The notes under the pieces were generated by a model. That model ran no database searches. It saw nothing but the letters and a program-made list of their open reading frames with translations, and had not been told where the DNA came from. From assembly GCF_000423625.1 (NCBI RefSeq), contig NZ_AUII01000005.1, positions 1 to 64,000 on the forward strand: a DNA stretch of 64,000 nucleotides. The letters run 5' to 3'. Shown here in pieces: positions 26,152-34,605 of this stretch; position 1 is the first letter of the stretch, and every line of letters starts with the position of its first letter. The DNA comes from Pseudonocardia asaccharolytica DSM 44247 = NBRC 16224. Its GTDB lineage: Bacteria > Actinomycetota > Actinomycetes > Mycobacteriales > Pseudonocardiaceae. The position numbers and the translations under genes were made by a program.

Positions 26152-27561
26152 ATGCCCGCCCGGCTCTCCGCGCTCGATGCGTCCTTTCTCTACCTGGAGG
26201 AGACGACGACGCCGATGCACGTCGGCGGCGTCGCGATCTTCCAACGGCCGAAGTCCGGTCTGGACTACGACCGGCTCGTCACGCTGATCGAACAGCGCAT
26301 CGCGCTGGTGCCGCGCTTCCGGCAGAAGGTCCGGTACGTGCCGGGCAATCTGGCGCGCCCGGTGTGGGTCGACGACGCCGACTTCGACATCACCTTTCAC
26401 GTGCGGCGCTCGGCTCTGCCGCGCCCGGGCTCCGACTCCGCGCTGAACGATCTGGTGGCCAGGGTGGTGTCGCGCCCGCTCGACCGAGCCCGGCCGCTGT
26501 GGGAGATGTACCTGGTCGAAGGGCTCACCGGAGGCCGCGCCGCGGTGATCACCAAGACGCACCAGGCGCTGGTCGACGGGATCAGCGCGATCGACATCGG
26601 GCAGGTGATCCTCGACATCTCCCCCGACCCGCAGGCCGTCGCCGAAGAGTTGTGGATGCCCGAGCCCGAGCCGAGCGGAAGCAGGCTGGTGATCGACGCC
26701 GTTGGGGACATGGTGGCGCGCCCCGGCGAACTGGTCGACAACGTGCGGGTCGCGGCGGGCGACGCCATCGCCACCGCGGGGAAGATCGTCGGAGTCGCCG
26801 GGAAGCTGTTCACCATGGCGCGCACAGCAAGCCGGCGCGCCCCCGGCACCCCGCTCAACGTCAACATCTCCACCCAGCGCCGGTTCACCGTCGCGCGCAC
26901 GGAACTGGAGTCCTACCGGCGGATCCGGGCCGCGCACGGCTGCTCGGTCAACGACGTGGTGCTCAGCGTGATCTCCGGGGCACTGCGCAACTGGCTGCTC
27001 TCCCGCGGCGAACCGGTGACGGCGTCGTCGTCGGTGCGGGCGCTGGTGCCGCTCTCGGTGCGCGGCGATGCCGACGTCCCGAGCTCGGCGACCGCCGGCT
27101 CGCTGGGCAACCGGGTGTCGTCGTTTCTCGTCGATCTGCCGGTGGGCGAGCCCAGCCCGGTGGTGCGGCTGCACCATGTCACACACGCGATGCGCGAGCA
27201 CACTGCCTCGGGCCAGTCCGTCGGCGCGGACACCCTGGTCCGGATCGGGGGGTTTGCCCCGCCTACGCTGCATGCCCTGGGAGCTCGCGCGGCGAGCGTG
27301 ATATCCAAACGGATCTTCAACCTGGTGGTGACGAACGTGCCGGGACCGCAGTTCCCGCTCTACGCAGCGGGCGCCCGTCTGCTCGAGATGTTCCCCGTTG
27401 TGCCGCTGGCCAAGGGCCAGGCCCTCGCCATCGGCCTCACCAGCTACGACGGGGGTGTGTACTACGGCTTCAACGGTGACCGTGACGCGATGGCCGATGT
27501 GGACGTGCTCGCCGGGTTGGTCGACGAGTCGCTCGACGAACTGCTGGTGGCGGTGAGCTGA
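26152..27561 (+). CDS. wax ester synthase/diacylglycerol acyltransferase family protein
   Basis: A 469-residue WS/DGAT protein of the kind that makes triacylglycerol or wax esters at the membrane. The start MPARLSALDASFLYLEETTTPMHVGGVAIF is characteristic. The active-site motif, normally HHxxxDG, reads HQALVDGIS in KTHQALVDGISAIDIGQVIL: the second histidine, regarded as catalytic, is glutamine. The C-terminal half has the usual NLVVTNVPGPQFPLYAAGARL and LTSYDGGVYYGFNGDRDAM. The protein may therefore be weak or act on something else. A DUF6912-type gene follows after 3 bases. Confidence 0.92.
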   Translation: MPARLSALDASFLYLEETTTPMHVGGVAIFQRPKSGLDYDRLVTLIEQRIALVPRFRQKVRYVPGNLARPVWVDDADFDITFHVRRSALPRPGSDSALNDLVARVVSRPLDRARPLWEMYLVEGLTGGRAAVITKTHQALVDGISAIDIGQVILDISPDPQAVAEELWMPEPEPSGSRLVIDAVGDMVARPGELVDNVRVAAGDAIATAGKIVGVAGKLFTMARTASRRAPGTPLNVNISTQRRFTVARTELESYRRIRAAHGCSVNDVVLSVISGALRNWLLSRGEPVTASSSVRALVPLSVRGDADVPSSATAGSLGNRVSSFLVDLPVGEPSPVVRLHHVTHAMREHTASGQSVGADTLVRIGGFAPPTLHALGARAASVISKRIFNLVVTNVPGPQFPLYAAGARLLEMFPVVPLAKGQALAIGLTSYDGGVYYGFNGDRDAMADVDVLAGLVDESLDELLVAVS

Positions 27562-27564
27562 ACC

Positions 27565-28071
27565 ATGCGCATCTACCTGCCCGGCACCTGGCCGATGTTG
27601 CAGCGGCTGGTCAAGACCGGCCACCTCGACCCGATCGGCGGCACCGCCTTCGCGCTGACCCCGCGGCTGCGCGAGGCCTACACCTCCGGGGACGACGAGG
27701 AACTCGAGTATGCCGCGATGTCCGAGGCGGCGCGGGCGTCGCTGCGGTTGCTCGGTGTCGAGTTCGGACTGGGCGAGGACGGCATCCCGGCTCGGCGGGT
27801 GGTGGTGGCCGCCGACGTCGAGGATGTGACGCTGCGGCCCGATCTCGACGACGGCGCCGTACGGATCTCCGGCTCCGTCCCGATGGACGCCATCGCCTCG
27901 GTGCACGTCGACATCGAGGAGGCCGAGCACGCGGTCCGCCAGGCCGCGGAAGTCGTCGACGCCGCCGATCTCGGCGATATGGACGCGGAGTTCCTCATCG
28001 GTGAGGCCGAGGACCACGAGCTGGCCTGGTACAGCCCGTCGGAGATCGCCTTTCTGGTCGAGCTGGGCTAA
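27565..28071 (+). CDS. DUF6912-type conserved actinobacterial protein
   Basis: A 168-residue acidic soluble protein starting MRIYLPGTWPMLQRLVKTGHL, with EELEYAAMSEAARASLRLL, ARRVVVAADVEDVT and a C-terminal AEFLIGEAEDHELAWYSPSEIAFLVELG. It is recognised as a family common in actinobacteria without known function (DUF6912-like). It follows the acyltransferase by three bases, so it is co-transcribed. There are no membrane helices or obvious catalytic motif. Confidence 0.8.
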   Translation: MRIYLPGTWPMLQRLVKTGHLDPIGGTAFALTPRLREAYTSGDDEELEYAAMSEAARASLRLLGVEFGLGEDGIPARRVVVAADVEDVTLRPDLDDGAVRISGSVPMDAIASVHVDIEEAEHAVRQAAEVVDAADLGDMDAEFLIGEAEDHELAWYSPSEIAFLVELG

Positions 28072-28077
28072 CGCCCT

Positions 28078-28121
28078 CTGTGAGTGCGTAACAGTGTTCT
28101 AAGACTGTTACGCACTCACAG
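28078..28121. terminator. hairpin of the repeated GTGAGTGCGTAACAG family, copy 2
   Basis: CTGTGAGTGCGTAACAG (28078-28094) pairs perfectly with 28105-28121. The 10-base centre differs from the other copies. It lies between convergent genes and contains the stop codon of the enoyl-CoA hydratase (28116-28118). No T-run. Confidence 0.7.
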
Positions 28122-28925
28122 GCGTTTGTGGACGGCGGCGACCTGGTTCGGGCTGCCGATCAGCTCGCCGATCGCCTGCTGCTCCGCGGCGAACCCGGTG
28201 GCGAGGTCGACCCGCCCTGCCTGGTTCAGCAGGCGTTTGGCCCAGCGCACCGCGTCGGGGTTCCGTTCGGTGATGTCCGCGGCCAGTGCGAGCGCCGCGA
28301 CGCGCGGGTCCGGGTCGGTGCGGGTCGCGAGGCCGAGAGCGACCGCCTCGGTGCCGCTGACCTGGCGTCCGGTGAGGGTCAGCTCCTTGGCTACGTCCCG
28401 GCCCACGAGCTCGGGCAGCAGCTGGGTTCCGGTCATGTCCGGGATCAAGCCCCAGTGGATCTCCAGCACCCCCAGCGCGGCGTCCGGCGCGACGATGCGG
28501 AGATCCGCCCCCAGTGTGATCTGCAGGCCGCCGCCCAGCGCGTGGCCGTGCACCGCAGCGATGACCGGCACCGGCACCTCGGCCCAGACATATGCGGCGC
28601 GCTGCCCGGTCGCCCTGGCCGGGCCGGTCGTCGGGGGCAGGTCGACCTGCAACGACAGTCGCTCCCCCTGCGCCATCGCCCGGAACGCGGTGAAGTCGAG
28701 CCCGGCGCAGAAGTCGGGGCCCTCCCCGGAGAGCACGACCGCGCGCACCGACGGATCGGATGCGAGCGCCTCCCCGGTCGTCACCAGCGCCTCGAACATC
28801 GCCGGGTCCAGGGCGTTGCGCTTCTCCGGCCGGTTCAGCCGCACATCGGCCACGCCATCGGTCACCGTCACGGTCACCCGTCTCTCCCCCACCGGGGCAC
28901 TCCTCTCGCTCGCGCGTGCGCTCAC
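28116..28925 (-). CDS. enoyl-CoA hydratase/isomerase (crotonase family)
   Basis: A 269-residue crotonase-fold enzyme for acyl-CoA metabolism. It has VADVRLNRPEKRNALDPAMFEAL, the first oxyanion-hole segment GPDFCAGLDFTAF and the second HGHALGGGLQITLGADLRI. The usual catalytic glutamates are partly replaced (LGVLEIHWGLIPDMTGTQLLPELVG), with Asp in the DMTGT region as in isomerase-type members. It may be an enoyl-CoA isomerase or a hydratase. The ATG overlaps the stop of the DUF1707 gene by 4 bases. Confidence 0.88.
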   Translation of the reverse strand: MSARASERSAPVGERRVTVTVTDGVADVRLNRPEKRNALDPAMFEALVTTGEALASDPSVRAVVLSGEGPDFCAGLDFTAFRAMAQGERLSLQVDLPPTTGPARATGQRAAYVWAEVPVPVIAAVHGHALGGGLQITLGADLRIVAPDAALGVLEIHWGLIPDMTGTQLLPELVGRDVAKELTLTGRQVSGTEAVALGLATRTDPDPRVAALALAADITERNPDAVRWAKRLLNQAGRVDLATGFAAEQQAIGELIGSPNQVAAVHKRL

Positions 28926-29449
28926 CGCTCGTCCGAACCGTGCCAGCGGCCGTGCGGCCCATGGTGCCCGTCGCCAAGCACTCGGCGTTCCTCCCGATCC
29001 CGGCCATCGTGCCGATCATTGCCGTAGACCAGCCCGCCCACGAGCGGGATGAGCAGGAAGACCACCCACGCATACGGCACCACCCCGTTGAGCAGGAGGA
29101 ACAGCACGAGCGCGATGATCGGAGTGACCGCGACTATCCGCGGCCCCCAGCCGTGGAACCCGCGCCGCTCCGGTGCGGCCTGCCGCGGTGCGGGCGCAGC
29201 GGCGGCCGGTGCGACCGCGGTGCCCGGCAGTATCGGATGCGGCTCGGGCAGGTCGGTGAACAGTGCCGAGAGCTCGCTCGCGACCGTCGCGTTCGCGGCG
29301 ATGGCCGAGCGGTCGGCGTATTCCTCGACGCCGAGTCTGCCCGCGGTCAGATGCTCGTCGAGCGCCTTACTGGCCGACTCCCGCTCGACGTTGCCGATGC
29401 GCAGCGGCGGGCCCGATGCGCCACTGCCCGCCGTCTCCCCCGTGGTCAT
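28922..29449 (-). CDS. DUF1707 SHOCT-like membrane protein
   Basis: A 175-residue protein. Residues 15-65 are a DUF1707 domain (LRIGNVERESASKALDEHLTAGRLGVEEYADRS). A Pro/Ala linker follows, then two adjacent hydrophobic segments (IVAVTPIIALVLFLLLNGVVPYAWVVFLLIPLVGGLVY split around residues 112-145) and a His/Arg-rich C-terminal tail. The domain is thought to mediate interactions at the membrane; its role is not known. It is transcribed with the crotonase gene and is divergent from pruA across a tandem-repeat region. Confidence 0.85.
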   Translation of the reverse strand: MTTGETAGSGASGPPLRIGNVERESASKALDEHLTAGRLGVEEYADRSAIAANATVASELSALFTDLPEPHPILPGTAVAPAAAAPAPRQAAPERRGFHGWGPRIVAVTPIIALVLFLLLNGVVPYAWVVFLLIPLVGGLVYGNDRHDGRDREERRVLGDGHHGPHGRWHGSDER

Positions 29450-29492
29450 GTCACGAGCTTGCCACCGGGATCCCCCACAGGGACAACCCGTG

Positions 29493-29534
29493 CCCGAGCG
29501 AGATGGCCCGAGCGAGATGGCCCGAGCGAGATGG
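29493..29534. repeat. three perfect 14-base tandem repeats
   Basis: CCCGAGCGAGATGG occurs three times without interruption (29493-29506, 29507-29520, 29521-29534). It sits in the 144-base divergent promoter region between the DUF1707 gene and pruA, about 60 bases before the pruA start. It may be a regulator binding array or a slippage product. Confidence 0.9.
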
Positions 29535-29593
29535 CATCGAACCAGGATAGAGGCCACTCTGGTGGCACGACCCGCTACCCGTGGGAGGACCAG

Positions 29594-31234
29594 ATGGCCG
29601 ACATGACCGCCGTCACCGATGTTCCGTCGCCGCGCAACGAACCCGTCCGCGGCTACGCTCCCGGAAGCCCCGAGCGCGCGTCCCTGCAGCGCCGCATCGG
29701 CGAACTCGCGGTCGAACCGCACGAGCTGACGTGCACCATCGGCGGGAAGCAACGGATGGCCGGCGGCGACCCGATCGACATCGTGCAGCCGCACCGCAGG
29801 CACGACCGGCTCGGGGTCAGCGCGCAGGCCACTGCGATCGACGTCGCCGACGCGGTGGATGCGGCTCGCGCCGCCGCCCCAGGCTGGCGTGACCTGCCGT
29901 TCGACGAACGCGCCGCGGTGTTCCTGCGCGCCGCCGACCTGCTGGCCGGGCCGTGGCGCGACACCCTCAACGCCGCGACCATCCTCGGCCAGTCCAAGTC
30001 CGTGCAGCAGGCAGAGATCGACGCGGCCTGCGAACTGATCGACTTCTGGCGGTGGAACGTGCACTACGCGCGGCGGTTGCTGGCCGAGCAGCCGCAGTCC
30101 AGCCCCGGGGTGTGGAACCGGTTCGACCACCGCCCGCTGGAGGGCTTCGTCCTCGCGATCACCCCGTTCAACTTCACCGCGATCGCCGGCAACCTGCCCA
30201 CCGCGCCCGCGTTGATGGGCAACACGGTGGTGTGGAAGCCGAGTCCCACCCAGACGCTGGCCGCCTGGTACACGATGCGGCTGCTGGAGGCGGCCGGGCT
30301 CCCGACAGGCGTGATCAACATGGTGACGGGCGACGGCGACGCCGTCTCCGAGGTGGCGCTGCGGTCACCGGACCTGGCCGGGGTGCATTTCACCGGTTCC
30401 ACCCGCACGTTCCGGCATCTGTGGCGCACCGTGGGCGAGAACCTGGAGCGCTACCGCGGCTACCCGCGGCTGGTGGGCGAGACCGGCGGCAAGGACTTCG
30501 TCGTCGCGCATCCGAGCGCCGATCCCGCCGCGCTGGTCACCGCGCTGGTCCGAGGGGCCTACGAGTACCAGGGGCAGAAGTGCTCGGCCGCGTCGCGGGC
30601 GTTCGTGCCTGCCTCGCGCTGGCGCGGTGGACTGCGCGAGGCGCTCGCCGACGGGACCCGCTCGATCTCCTACGGCGACGTCACCGACCTCCGTCATTTC
30701 GGCGGCGCCGTGATCGACGGGCGCGCGTACACCCGGCTCTCGACGGCACTGGACAAGGCGCGCGGGGAGCTCGACGTCCTGACCGGCGGCGGGTGCGACG
30801 ACGCCGAGGGCTGGTTCGTCGAGCCGACCGTGCTGGTCGGCGACGACCCGACGCACGAGGTGTTCACCACCGAGCTGTTCGGGCCGGTGCTCGCCGTGCA
30901 CGTCTGGGACGACGCGGTGCCCGGCGAGTACGAACGGGTGCTGCGGCTGGTCGACACCGCGACCCCGTACGCGCTGACCGGCGCCGTCTTCGCGACCGAC
31001 CGGGCGGCGATCGACACCGCGCACCGGGAGCTGCGCTTCGCCGCGGGCAACTTCTACGTCAACGACAAGCCGACCGGCGCCGTTGTCGGGCAGCAGCCCT
31101 TCGGCGGCGCGCGGGCGTCGGGGACCAACGACAAGGCGGGCTCCATCTACAACCTGCAGCGCTGGAGCAGCCCGCGTTCGGTCAAGGAGACGTTCCTGCC
31201 GCCGACCGATCACGCCTACCCGCATATGGGCTGA
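29594..31234 (+). CDS. pruA: L-glutamate gamma-semialdehyde dehydrogenase
   Basis: A 546-residue aldehyde dehydrogenase that oxidises glutamate semialdehyde (from proline via P5C) to glutamate with NAD+. Evidence: the N-terminal PVRGYAPGSPERASLQRRIGEL typical of PruA, FWRWNVHYARRLLAEQP, ITPFNFTAIAGNLPTAPALMGN, the glutamate in LVGETGGKDFVVAHP and the catalytic cysteine in YEYQGQKCSAASRAFVP. The C-terminus GQQPFGGARASGTNDKAGSIYNLQRW is family-specific. GGGAGG precedes the ATG at 29594 by 5 bases; 29603 is an alternative. No proline dehydrogenase gene is in the window. Confidence 0.96.
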   Translation: MADMTAVTDVPSPRNEPVRGYAPGSPERASLQRRIGELAVEPHELTCTIGGKQRMAGGDPIDIVQPHRRHDRLGVSAQATAIDVADAVDAARAAAPGWRDLPFDERAAVFLRAADLLAGPWRDTLNAATILGQSKSVQQAEIDAACELIDFWRWNVHYARRLLAEQPQSSPGVWNRFDHRPLEGFVLAITPFNFTAIAGNLPTAPALMGNTVVWKPSPTQTLAAWYTMRLLEAAGLPTGVINMVTGDGDAVSEVALRSPDLAGVHFTGSTRTFRHLWRTVGENLERYRGYPRLVGETGGKDFVVAHPSADPAALVTALVRGAYEYQGQKCSAASRAFVPASRWRGGLREALADGTRSISYGDVTDLRHFGGAVIDGRAYTRLSTALDKARGELDVLTGGGCDDAEGWFVEPTVLVGDDPTHEVFTTELFGPVLAVHVWDDAVPGEYERVLRLVDTATPYALTGAVFATDRAAIDTAHRELRFAAGNFYVNDKPTGAVVGQQPFGGARASGTNDKAGSIYNLQRWSSPRSVKETFLPPTDHAYPHMG

Positions 31235-31249
31235 TCCCACTGCCCGCGG

Positions 31250-32680
31250 TCAGAAGAACTGGTAGCCGCTCTTGGACATCGAGAACCCGTGCCCGCTGGC
31301 ACCGACCCGACATTCGACGCCGGCGGTGCGGCTCGTGCAGGTCACGTCGCCGACCCGCAGCGAGCGGCCGTAGTCGAGGATCGGCCCGGTGCCGAACACG
31401 GTGTCGCCGTGGCAGACGAACTCCGCCCGGTCGCTGCCGGTGACCGACAGCGAGTCGCCCCAGACCAGGGGGCAGTTATCGGGCCGGTTGGGCACCCGGT
31501 CGGGATCCCAGCTGTGTTCGGCGATATCGCAACGCGCCGAGTTCGGACTGAGGTAGCACGCGATGTTGTTGCTCGGCGTGCTGAATCCGGTTGCGGCGGA
31601 AGCCACCTGGACGTCGGCGGGCGCGGTCGTGACGGGGGCGCTGGTCGGCACCAGGGTCGCCACCGGCACCGCCGAGGTCGGGACCGCCGACGGCGGCTCG
31701 GTCCACGTCGGCAGCTGCGGTCCCGGCGACGAGCCGGGACCGCGCAACGCCCACAGGCCGACCCCGACCAGCACCGCCAGCGTGGCGACCACGCCGGTCA
31801 CCAGCGCGGCCCGGTGCCACCGCGGCGCGGGCCCGCGCGCCGGCGCTTCCGGCGCGGCGGCGAGGGTCGGTGGCGGCCGGTCCGGCAGCCCGTTCCCGGC
31901 CAGCGCGTCGCGCAGCTGCTCCGGCGAGGGCCGGCGGCTCGGGTCGCGGTCGAGGCAGGCGGCGATGATCGGGGTGAGCGGGGCGGGCACCCCGCTCAGA
32001 TCGGGTTCGACGTGGAGGGCCCGGTAGAGCAGTGTGGCCGCGTCGCCCTCCCCGAAGGGACCCCGTCCGGTCGCCGCATGCAGCAGCAGGCCGCCGAGCG
32101 CGAAGACATCCGAGGCCGGCCCCGAGTGACCGTGCGCGAGCTGCTCGGGGGCGATGTAGCCGGGACTCCCGATGATCGCGCCGGTGCGGGTCAGCACGGT
32201 CGCGTCGGCGGCCCGCGCGATCCCGAAGTCGATCACGCGGGGCCCGTCGGTGCCGAGCAACACGTTCCCGGGCTTCAGATCGCGGTGCACGACACCGGCG
32301 CGGTGGATCGCCACCAGCGCCTCGGCCAGCCCGATCCCGAGCTGCCGGATCGCGTCCGCCGCCATCGGGCCCTGCGCCGCGACCGCCTCCCGCAGCGACG
32401 GTGCCGGTACGTACTCGGTGGCCAGCCACGGCGACGCCGCCTCCGGGTCGGCGCCGAGCACGGCCGCCGTACGGGCGCTGCGCACCCGCGACGCCGCCGC
32501 CACCTCCTGGCGGAACCTGGCCCGGAACTCCGCGTCGCCGGCCAGGTCGGCGCGGATGACCTTGACCGCGGCGAGCGCGCCGTCGCGGGAACGGCCGAGG
32601 TAGACCCGCCCCATACCGCCCTCGCCGAGCATCCGCAGGATCGTGAACGGCCCGACCGTGCGGGGACCGGAGCCGGTCAC
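31250..32680 (-). CDS. membrane-anchored Ser/Thr protein kinase (PknB type)
   Basis: A 476-residue kinase. The cytoplasmic Hanks-type domain (about 10-265) shows glycine loop LGEGGMGRVYLG, catalytic Lys in AAVKVIRA, HRDLKPGNVLL, the DFG in VIDFGIARA and GYIAPEQL. One transmembrane helix follows (VVATLAVLVGVGLWAL, near 300), then a Pro/Thr/Val-rich linker. The extracellular C-terminal domain of about 110 residues has four or more cysteines (NNIACYLSPNSARCDI, DNCPLVW, FVCHG) and resembles DUF6636-type domains. The GTG at 32680 overlaps the stop of the lipoprotein gene (GTGA), which suggests the lipoprotein and the kinase's external domain act together. Confidence 0.92.
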   Translation of the reverse strand: MTGSGPRTVGPFTILRMLGEGGMGRVYLGRSRDGALAAVKVIRADLAGDAEFRARFRQEVAAASRVRSARTAAVLGADPEAASPWLATEYVPAPSLREAVAAQGPMAADAIRQLGIGLAEALVAIHRAGVVHRDLKPGNVLLGTDGPRVIDFGIARAADATVLTRTGAIIGSPGYIAPEQLAHGHSGPASDVFALGGLLLHAATGRGPFGEGDAATLLYRALHVEPDLSGVPAPLTPIIAACLDRDPSRRPSPEQLRDALAGNGLPDRPPPTLAAAPEAPARGPAPRWHRAALVTGVVATLAVLVGVGLWALRGPGSSPGPQLPTWTEPPSAVPTSAVPVATLVPTSAPVTTAPADVQVASAATGFSTPSNNIACYLSPNSARCDIAEHSWDPDRVPNRPDNCPLVWGDSLSVTGSDRAEFVCHGDTVFGTGPILDYGRSLRVGDVTCTSRTAGVECRVGASGHGFSMSKSGYQFF

Positions 32681-33492
32681 CGGATCTGGCCCGACGGCGG
32701 TGCCGCGATCTGGACGGGGCGCCCCCAGTCCCGGTACTCGCTGGTCAACGTCAGCGTGCCGACTCCGGGCAGCTCCTGGCGGGTGTGGGCGCCCACCGGG
32801 CGGTTGGCCGCATCCACCCACAGCGTGGACGTGATCCGGGTGAATCCGCCGCGCACCTGCTGCTCCAGCTGGGCCCGCAGCGCCGGATCGGGCTCCAGCA
32901 CGGCGGCCCGCGCCAGGTCGACGACGAGCGCGTACCGGACCGTCGCGACCCCGTCGACGACATCGTCGGCGGCGTCGGCGACGAGGGTGGCGTCCGCGTA
33001 GCGGACCAGGTTGGTGGTCGGGTCGCCGTTGTCGGCGATGGCGTCGGCGAGGATCGCGCGCCCGCGGTCGGCCGGATCGGCGGAACGGGCGTCGACCCGG
33101 ACCCACGGCGGGTCGGATCCCGCGTGACGCAGGTAGACCTGCCCCGCCACGACCAGGAACTCGGTCTTCGCGGGCGCGGCGCCCGGCCGGCTCATGGACT
33201 GGGTGAACTGCGCGGACACGCCCTCCTCGGCGAGCCGGATCACCCCGTCACCGCTGATCTGGGTTCCCGCGGACTGTCCGGCGACCTCCCCGCGCACACT
33301 CAGCCCGGCGGTCCGGTCGCTGCGCACCCGGTCGGTGACCGCGGCGATGAGCTGCTTGATGTCGTAGTAGCGGGGCAGGCCGGATCCGGTCTCGGCGGCG
33401 GTGCCGGCGTCGCGTGAGGCGCAGCCTGTGAGCAGCATGCCCAGCACCAGCAACACCGACCACCACCCCGGCCGCCGTCCCGCTCCGCGCAT
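32677..33492 (-). CDS. LppX/LprG-like lipoprotein
   Basis: A 271-residue lipoprotein: basic N-terminus MRGAGRRPGW, hydrophobic core VLLVLGMLLTGC with the lipid-modified cysteine. The mature domain (KQLIAAVTDRVRSDRTAGLSVRGE, GDGVIRLAEEGVSAQFTQ, TEFLVVAGQVYLRHAG, LVVDLARAAVL) has the pattern of the LppX/LprG lipid-binding fold. The start at 33492 gives a standard signal peptide. It overlaps the downstream kinase start. Function is unknown; lipid or glycolipid sensing for the kinase is a hypothesis. Confidence 0.85.
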   Translation of the reverse strand: MRGAGRRPGWWSVLLVLGMLLTGCASRDAGTAAETGSGLPRYYDIKQLIAAVTDRVRSDRTAGLSVRGEVAGQSAGTQISGDGVIRLAEEGVSAQFTQSMSRPGAAPAKTEFLVVAGQVYLRHAGSDPPWVRVDARSADPADRGRAILADAIADNGDPTTNLVRYADATLVADAADDVVDGVATVRYALVVDLARAAVLEPDPALRAQLEQQVRGGFTRITSTLWVDAANRPVGAHTRQELPGVGTLTLTSEYRDWGRPVQIAAPPSGQIR

Positions 33493-33542
33493 CGCCTCGC
33501 GCCTCCCGTCACCAGAAGTCAGCACACGCTATCCGGTGATAC

Positions 33543-34538
33543 TCAGCGCAGTGCGACCAGCACTCTGCGCAGCGCGGCCAGCCTGCCGGGACGCAGCGCG
33601 CCCCGTTCCACCAGCGTGTCGAGGGCGCATTCGGGGTCTGCCGGTGGGCCGAGGTGCCCGCAGCCGCGCGGGCAGTCCTCGATGGCCACGGCGAGGTCGT
33701 CGAATGCGGCGGGGACGTCGTCCGGGGTGACGTGGGCGAGCCCGAAGGACCGCACGCCCGGGGTGTCGACGACCCACCCGGTCCCGCAGGGCAGCGGCAG
33801 CGCGATCGCCGCGCTGGTCGTATGCCGGCCGCGGCCGACCGCCGACACCGCGCCCACAGCCCGTGTGGCGTCCGGCACCAGCGCGTTGACCAGCGTCGAC
33901 TTACCCACCCCCGAATGCCCGACGAGCGCGGAGACCCGGCCGGCGAGCAGCTCGGCGAGCTGGGTCGGCGGCCGGTCGCGGCGGGTGACGACCACCGGGA
34001 CCTCCAGCTCCGCGTACTGCTGCGCGAACGGCTCGGGCTCGGCGAGGTCGGATTTGGTCAGGCACAGCACCGGAGCCAGCCCGCCGGCGTAGGCTGCCAC
34101 CAGACAGCGGTCGACGAACCCGGAACGCGGCGGCGGATCGGCCAGCGCGGTGACGATCACGAGCTGCTCCGCGTTCGCGACGATGACGCGCTCGTAGGCG
34201 TCCGTGTCGTCGGCGGTCCGGCGCAGCACGGTTCGCCGATCCTCCACCCGCACGATCCGGGCCAACGTGTCCGCGTCCCCGGACAGGTCTCCGACCAGCC
34301 CCACCCGATCCCCGACGACGATCGGCGTGCGGCCCAGCTCCCTCGCACGCATCGCGGTGATCATCGGCAGATCCGCCTTTCCGCCGAGCGCGCAGGTCCA
34401 GCGTCCGCGATCAACGGCGATGACCATCGCCTCGGCGGCATCGGCGTGATCGGGGCGTCGCTTGCTGCGTGGCCGCGAGCCACGCCCCGGCCGGATCCGG
34501 ACGTCGGACTCGTCGTAGTCCCGGGCGCGCGCCCTCAC
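33543..34538 (-). CDS. rsgA: ribosome small-subunit-dependent GTPase A
   Basis: A 331-residue circularly permuted GTPase that acts late in 30S ribosome assembly. An N-terminal OB-fold (MVIAVDRGRWTCAL...PIVVGDRVGLVGDL) precedes the permuted G domain: LCLTKSDLAEPEP (G4), VSALVGHSGVGKSTLVNAL (G1), RHTTSAAIALPL (G2) and VVDTPGVRSFGLAHV (G3). The C-terminal zinc knuckle is DFEDCPRGC-like here (AIEDCPRGCGHLGPPADPECAL). The GTG at 34538 adds a basic N-terminus (RPGRGSRPRSKRRPDH). It lies 67 bases after aroA on the same strand, the order seen in many actinobacteria. Confidence 0.93.
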   Translation of the reverse strand: MRARARDYDESDVRIRPGRGSRPRSKRRPDHADAAEAMVIAVDRGRWTCALGGKADLPMITAMRARELGRTPIVVGDRVGLVGDLSGDADTLARIVRVEDRRTVLRRTADDTDAYERVIVANAEQLVIVTALADPPPRSGFVDRCLVAAYAGGLAPVLCLTKSDLAEPEPFAQQYAELEVPVVVTRRDRPPTQLAELLAGRVSALVGHSGVGKSTLVNALVPDATRAVGAVSAVGRGRHTTSAAIALPLPCGTGWVVDTPGVRSFGLAHVTPDDVPAAFDDLAVAIEDCPRGCGHLGPPADPECALDTLVERGALRPGRLAALRRVLVALR

Positions 34539-34605
34539 CCGCGATCCTCGCCGTGACCGGGCCGGGCCGGGGCCGGCGGGTCCGGGGATGCGATCGCGGG
34601 CGGGT

